Source: DATKZB01 sp035528235
GTDB lineage: Bacteria > Planctomycetota > Phycisphaerae > FEN-1346
Assembly: GCA_035528235.1 (NCBI GenBank)
Contig: DATKZB010000302.1
Location: 1-9,490 of the forward strand
Length of the DNA stretch: 9,490 nt
Reading direction: 5' to 3'
Part shown: piece after piece, positions 5,632 to 9,490 of the stretch
Layout: each line of letters opens with the position of its first letter
Numbering within the stretch: position 1 is the first letter of the stretch
Made by a program: the position numbers and the translations under genes
The notes under the pieces: generated by a model
Seen by the model: the letters and a program-made list of their open reading frames with translations, nothing else
Told to the model about the DNA's origin: nothing
The model's database searches: none

Positions 5632-6621
5632 ATGGCCATCCTGGTCGGCATCGACGAGGCGGGGTACGGTCCGCACCTCGGGCCGCTTGTCGTGGCGGCC
5701 GCCGCCATCGAGTTGCCGGGAGAGGCCCTGCCCGACCCCGACCTCTGGGACCGCCTTCGGGGCCACGTCCGGAAACGACCCTCGCGGGCCGACCCGCGCG
5801 TCCTTATCTGCGACTCGAAGGTGGCGTACCGGGCCGGCGACGTGGCCGCCCTCGAACGAGCCGTCCTGGGTTTTCTGGCCGCCATAGGCACCCGGCCCGC
5901 GTCCCTGGCGCACCTGCTGGGCGCCACGGCCGTCTGCTCTCTGGCGTCCGAACCGGCCGACGCCGAGCCGGGACCTTGGGACGATGCCCAGACGTTGGCG
6001 CTGCCCGTGGCGTCGCCCGTGGCGGATATCGAATCGGCGGCCGGACACCTGGCGACGGGCCTTGCCGAATGCGGCGGCGCGGCCGCGGGGCTCTGGACGA
6101 ATGTCGCCCCCGCGACACGGTTCAACCGGCTGGTCGAGACCACGCGGAACAAGGCGGCGGCCCTGTTCGCCCTGACGGCCGACCTGCTGACCGAGGTCCA
6201 GAACCGCTGGCCCGAGGGGTGCCTGCACGTGACGATGGACCGGCACGGCGGCCGGCGGTACTACGCCGGGTTGCTGTCGGCCGCGTTTCCGATGACGACG
6301 GTCGAGACGCTCGACGAGTCGCCCGCCGTCAGCCGCTATGGCCTGCACCGGCGCGAGGCCGGCGGCGGCGCGGGGCCGGTGCACCTGACCATCCGCAACC
6401 GGTGCGAGACGTGGAGCCTCGCGACGGCCCTGGCGTCGATGGCGGCCAAGTACGTGCGGGAACTCCACATGGCCCAGTTCAACGCGTATTTCCGGTCGCT
6501 CGTGCCCGACCTGCGGCCCACGGCCGGCTACGGTCTGGACGCGTGGCGGTTTCTCGACGACGTGGCCGCGGCGCGCGAAGCGGCAGGGGTGCCCGACGCG
6601 GTCATCCTCCGCAGCCGTTAG
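5632..6621 (+). CDS. Divergent ribonuclease HII-family protein
   Basis: RNase HII cuts RNA in RNA-DNA hybrids and single ribonucleotides in DNA. Family signs are GIDEAGYGPHLGPLVVAA at the N-terminus (acidic residues D8 and E9), D203 in VTMDRHGG, and ALASMAAKYVREL (about 266-278), which matches the ASIIAKVxRD block. Nine residues before ASMAAK stands E259, where RNase HII normally has the fourth acid (D126 in E. coli). The catalytic set is thus kept with D changed to E. The usual GRG substrate-sensing motif reads GYG. At 329 residues it is over 100 longer than typical bacterial RNase HII, the extra part lying roughly between residues 45 and 195. The ATG has a weak GAGG 11 bases upstream. A STAS gene follows after 20 bases. 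The fold call is good. The exact substrate is open, so I give no symbol. Confidence 0.78.
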   Translation: MAILVGIDEAGYGPHLGPLVVAAAAIELPGEALPDPDLWDRLRGHVRKRPSRADPRVLICDSKVAYRAGDVAALERAVLGFLAAIGTRPASLAHLLGATAVCSLASEPADAEPGPWDDAQTLALPVASPVADIESAAGHLATGLAECGGAAAGLWTNVAPATRFNRLVETTRNKAAALFALTADLLTEVQNRWPEGCLHVTMDRHGGRRYYAGLLSAAFPMTTVETLDESPAVSRYGLHRREAGGGAGPVHLTIRNRCETWSLATALASMAAKYVRELHMAQFNAYFRSLVPDLRPTAGYGLDAWRFLDDVAAAREAAGVPDAVILRSR

Positions 6622-6641
6622 GGGAAGAGGAAGGGGCAAGC

Positions 6642-7019
6642 ATGGCGGTTCAACAGTGGGACGACGACACGCTGGTCGTGCAGCTGACCGACGATCCGAT
6701 CCTGTCGGAGGAGATGGCCGAGGTCAACACCCGCCTGGGCGACGCCCCCTCGGACGTCGTGCTCGACATGTCGGACCTCGGGCTGCTGACATCGAGCGGC
6801 ATCTCGAAACTGCTGCGCCTCAGGAAACGCATGATCGAGGCCGGACGGAAACTGATCCTGTGTTCCCTACGGGACAACGTTTGGAGCGTGTTCCTGGCCA
6901 CCGGCCTCGACAGCATCTTCGTGTTCACGGAGAACGTGACGGACGCCCTGACCGGGATTCAGCGCGCCAAGGCGAACAACAAGCGGGGTGCAGCAGATGG
7001 GCGGCGCGAGGTCCCGTAG
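6642..7019 (+). CDS. STAS-domain protein (anti-sigma factor antagonist-like)
   Basis: The 125-residue product is almost entirely one STAS domain, the fold of SpoIIAA and RsbV, which bind anti-sigma kinases and are switched by serine phosphorylation. The core is VVLDMSDLGLLTSSGISKLL (39-58). The TSSG at 50-53 replaces the usual DSSG, with S51 or S52 as possible phosphorylation site. The next strand, AGRKLILCSL, and GLDSIFVFTENVTDAL also fit. AGGAAG lies 8 bases before the ATG at 6642. The frame is open far upstream, but that part is a shadow of the preceding gene. It lies 20 bases after the RNase HII-like gene and is probably cotranscribed. No partner kinase or sigma factor is in the window, so its target is unknown. 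Confidence 0.87.
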   Translation: MAVQQWDDDTLVVQLTDDPILSEEMAEVNTRLGDAPSDVVLDMSDLGLLTSSGISKLLRLRKRMIEAGRKLILCSLRDNVWSVFLATGLDSIFVFTENVTDALTGIQRAKANNKRGAADGRREVP

Positions 7020-7030
7020 TCTTGTCGCTC

Positions 7031-7126
7031 GCGTGGCGGGTACGGGGACCCGCCACGCACAAACGCGGTGGGTGCGGGGACCCGCCACGCACAAACGCGG
7101 TGGGTGCGGAGACCCACCACGCAGAG
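7031..7126. repeat. Tandem trimer of the family 1 palindrome (copies F, G, H)
   Basis: Three 32-bp units follow head to tail: 7031-7062, 7063-7094 and 7095-7126. Copy F has perfect 11-bp arms (GCGTGGCGGGT, loop ACGGGG). Copies G and H have loops GCGGGG and GCGGAG and arms with one C-A mismatch, plus a G-T pair in G. The trimer lies in the convergent gap between the STAS gene and the small membrane protein. Confidence 0.85.
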
Positions 7127-7144
7127 ACTCAATCCCAAGACGCT

Positions 7145-7447
7145 CTACCCGCAGCACCGGCCGCCCAGGCGGCGTGACCACACCGAAAGGAACACGCAGC
7201 CCAGTGCCCAGAACGTCAGGAACATCTTCAGCACCCCGATGGAGACGATAAACATGATGCGCACGACGTTCGGCCCGGTGCCCCAGACGACGGCCACGGC
7301 CTGAATCAGCGGCGTGTGCACGACGAACAGGTACACCACGCCCAGAAACATGACCAGCGCGATGCCCACGGCCAGCGCACACCACGCCCCGCAGGCAGCC
7401 GCGCCGATTCGTGCGGCCAGAACATCCGGCTTCTCCTGGCTCTCCAT
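7145..7447 (-). CDS. Small membrane protein of unknown function
   Basis: I do not recognise this 100-residue protein. It has a short charged N-terminus (MESQEKPD), two strongly hydrophobic stretches at about 16-43 and 61-90 that should cross the membrane, and a basic, cysteine-containing tail (SRRLGGRCCG). The start at 7447 is well supported: GGAGGAGGT lies eight bases upstream. It follows ilvC on the same strand with a gap of 106 bases and could be the last gene of the ilv unit, though nothing in the protein suggests a role in amino-acid synthesis. GC content and codon choice look like the neighbours. Confidence 0.75.
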   Translation of the reverse strand: MESQEKPDVLAARIGAAACGAWCALAVGIALVMFLGVVYLFVVHTPLIQAVAVVWGTGPNVVRIMFIVSIGVLKMFLTFWALGCVFLSVWSRRLGGRCCG

Positions 7448-7453
7448 GGCCTA

Positions 7454-7462
7454 ACCTCCTCC
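7454..7462 (-). promoter_or_regulatory. Strong ribosome binding site of the small membrane protein
   Basis: GGAGGAGGT on the minus strand is a near-perfect anti-16S match, six bases before the ATG counting from its last T. It is the main reason to accept this short gene. Confidence 0.7.
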
Positions 7463-7553
7463 GACAACCCCGGACGGCGGCCTGACGACCCGGCCGCGTC
7501 GGCACCCCTCCTCGTCATTCATCGGCGGCCATGCCGGCGAGCGTCCAGGAGAA

Positions 7554-8555
<1,002 letters not shown>

Positions 8556-8578
8556 GACTGTCTCCTTGACTCGATGGA

Positions 8579-8596
8579 GCCGGGGCGCGCCCCGGC
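8579..8596. repeat. Perfect 18-bp palindrome between ilvN and ilvC
   Basis: GCCGGGGCGCGCCCCGGC is its own reverse complement. It can fold as a 7-bp GC stem with a CGCG loop in the ilvN-ilvC spacer. No T-run follows, so it is not a standard terminator. Confidence 0.65.
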
Positions 8597-8623
8597 CAAC
8601 GTTCTTTCCAGACGACTGGGGCC

Positions 8624-9100
8624 CTACACGCCGCGCGCCAGCGCGATGCGGCCCGTGCGGACGAGTTCGCGGACGCCATACGGTTTCATGAGGTCGACGA
8701 ACGCCTCGATCTTTTTCTCGGGCCCCGAGAGCTCGAGCGTCAGGTGCTTCGGGCCGATGTCGACCACCTTGGCGCGGAAGACCTCGACGATCTCGAAGAT
8801 CTCGCCTCGCTTCTCCGGCCGGGCCGCCACCTTGATGAGCATCAGGTCGCGCTCAACGCAATCCGTCCCCGAGAAATCGGTCACCTTTATCACGTCGATG
8901 ATCTTGCCGAGTTGTTTGCGGACCTGCTCGAGGACCGCATCGTCGCCGCGCGCCACGACCGTCATGCGGCTGCGGGTGGGGTCCTCGGTCTCTCCGACCG
9001 CCAGGCTGTCGATATTGAACCCCCGCCCCGCAAAGAGGCCCGCAATGTGGGCGAGGACGCCCGGTTTGTTCTCCACAATGGCGCTGATGACGTGACGCAT
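8624..9100 (-). CDS. ilvN: Acetolactate synthase small (regulatory) subunit
   Basis: This subunit binds the catalytic large subunit (IlvB), activates it and carries feedback control by valine. The 158 residues open with MRHVISAIVENKPGVLAHIA, an ACT domain that lines up directly with E. coli IlvH (MRRILSVLLENESG). GRGFNIDSLAVGETEDPTRS and MTVVARGDDAVLEQVRKQL follow, then the C-terminal domain from about residue 78 (VERDLMLIKVAA, LELSGPEKKIEAF). The start is the ATG at 9100, with a GGGGGTG upstream. A TTG at 9124 would add eight residues without family support. It is encoded between ilvB and ilvC on the same strand. Confidence 0.95.
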   Translation of the reverse strand: MRHVISAIVENKPGVLAHIAGLFAGRGFNIDSLAVGETEDPTRSRMTVVARGDDAVLEQVRKQLGKIIDVIKVTDFSGTDCVERDLMLIKVAARPEKRGEIFEIVEVFRAKVVDIGPKHLTLELSGPEKKIEAFVDLMKPYGVRELVRTGRIALARGV

Positions 9101-9182
9101 GATTGGCACCCCCGCGTGCTTCAACGACCCGCGATTCTATCTCTGCCGCTCAGTTGCGGCAAGCGGAAAGGCGGCAGCGCGC

Positions 9183-9214
9183 CAATCCGCAATCCGCAAT
9201 CCAAAATCCGCAAT
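9183..9214. repeat. Heptamer tandem repeat between ilvB and ilvN
   Basis: Four 7-bp units (CAATCCG, CAATCCG, CAATCCA, AAATCCG) plus a partial CAAT run in series, two bases after the ilvB stop on the minus strand. The block is AT-richer than its surroundings. Confidence 0.75.
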
Positions 9215-9216
9215 GA

Positions 9217-9490
9217 CTACGCCATCCCGCCGATCATCCGGTCGATGGCCTCGCCGGCGGGGACCATGGGGAAGACGTTCTCCTCCGGGTCGATCGCGAA
9301 GTCGAGGATCCAGACCTCGCGGTCGGCGAAGGCCGCATCGAGGGCCGGCCGGACCTCCTCGGTCCGGGTCACGCGCAGGCCCTTGGCCCCGTAGGCCTCG
9401 GCCAGGCGGACGAAGTCGGGGTTGCCCGCCAGGAGGGTGCCGGAGTAGCGTTTCTGGTAGAACAGTTCCTGCCACTGCCGCACCATGCCC
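9217..9490 (-). CDS. ilvB: Acetolactate synthase large subunit, C-terminal part (cut by window edge)
   Basis: The visible C-terminal 90 residues match the end of the thiamine-diphosphate-dependent large subunit, which joins two pyruvates, or pyruvate and 2-oxobutyrate. Landmarks are GMVRQWQELFYQKRYSGT (the segment after the cofactor-binding region), PDFVRLAEAYGAKGLRV, and the last strand VWILDFAIDPEENVFPMVP with GEAIDRMI. The start, the thiamine-binding core and any leader or promoter lie beyond base 9490. The stop (TAG, 9217-9219) lies 116 bases before the ilvN start, which is wider than usual for a coupled pair. Confidence 0.94.
   Translation of the reverse strand, partial: GMVRQWQELFYQKRYSGTLLAGNPDFVRLAEAYGAKGLRVTRTEEVRPALDAAFADREVWILDFAIDPEENVFPMVPAGEAIDRMIGGMA

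Noticed and set aside
5598..6641. Upstream extension of the STAS frame across the RNase HII-like gene
   Set aside because: It is an out-of-frame shadow. STAS similarity begins at 6642, which has its own AGGAAG.
7031..7126. CRISPR array
   Set aside because: The 32-bp units are contiguous with no unique spacers, only three are present, and each is itself a palindrome related to single copies elsewhere in the window.
7451..7522. 23-codon upstream frame (MNDEEG...) ending inside the ribosome binding site of the small membrane protein
   Set aside because: It has no ribosome binding site and arginine- and glycine-rich content typical of chance frames in GC-rich DNA. A translational switch is possible but unsupported.
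9101..9124. TTG start of ilvN at 9124
   Set aside because: The eight extra residues have no family match. The ATG at 9100 aligns with the start of E. coli IlvH.

Overview
The window is GC-rich bacterial chromosome with tightly packed genes on both strands. A planctomycete, perhaps of the Phycisphaerae type, is my best inference. The pointers are a Tat-exported formylglycine sulfatase, a sugar ABC permease with extra membrane helices, a ribonuclease HII-like protein with an unusual GYG motif, and many small palindromic and microsatellite-like repeats between genes. No rRNA or other taxonomic marker is present, so this is not proven.

Layout, left to right. proA (plus strand, 94-1359) is a normal glutamate-5-semialdehyde dehydrogenase of proline synthesis. 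After a convergent gap holding two palindromes comes a damaged sugar ABC transporter locus on the minus strand. It has a MalF-type permease that loses its C-terminal part (2260-3339), running out of frame into the C-terminal half of a solute-binding protein (1571-2290). A 203-base gap with two more palindromes leads to a Tat-signal sulfatase (3543-5066, minus) and, just upstream of it on the same strand, tRNA-Leu(UAG) with an encoded CCA. The 400-base gap that follows holds a probable tRNA promoter, an AT-rich block, an intrinsic terminator facing left with no obvious gene to end, and a good sigma70-type promoter facing right. That promoter likely drives a two-gene unit: a divergent RNase HII-family protein (5632-6621) and a single-domain STAS protein (6642-7019). 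A 32-bp tandem trimer of the palindrome separates this unit from the last block.

The right end is a minus-strand branched-chain amino-acid block: ilvB (only its C-terminus is inside the window), ilvN, ilvC, then a small two-helix membrane protein of unknown role. IlvB and IlvN together make acetolactate or acetohydroxybutyrate, and IlvC reduces and isomerises it on the way to valine, isoleucine and leucine.

Most of the gene content is ordinary metabolism and I see no defence system, phage or transposase. The points most worth a second look are the palindrome family (eight copies at four intergenic sites, with paired changes in the stems), the eroded ABC transporter, the RNase HII variant, and the unusual cofactor-binding loop of the ketol-acid reductoisomerase.
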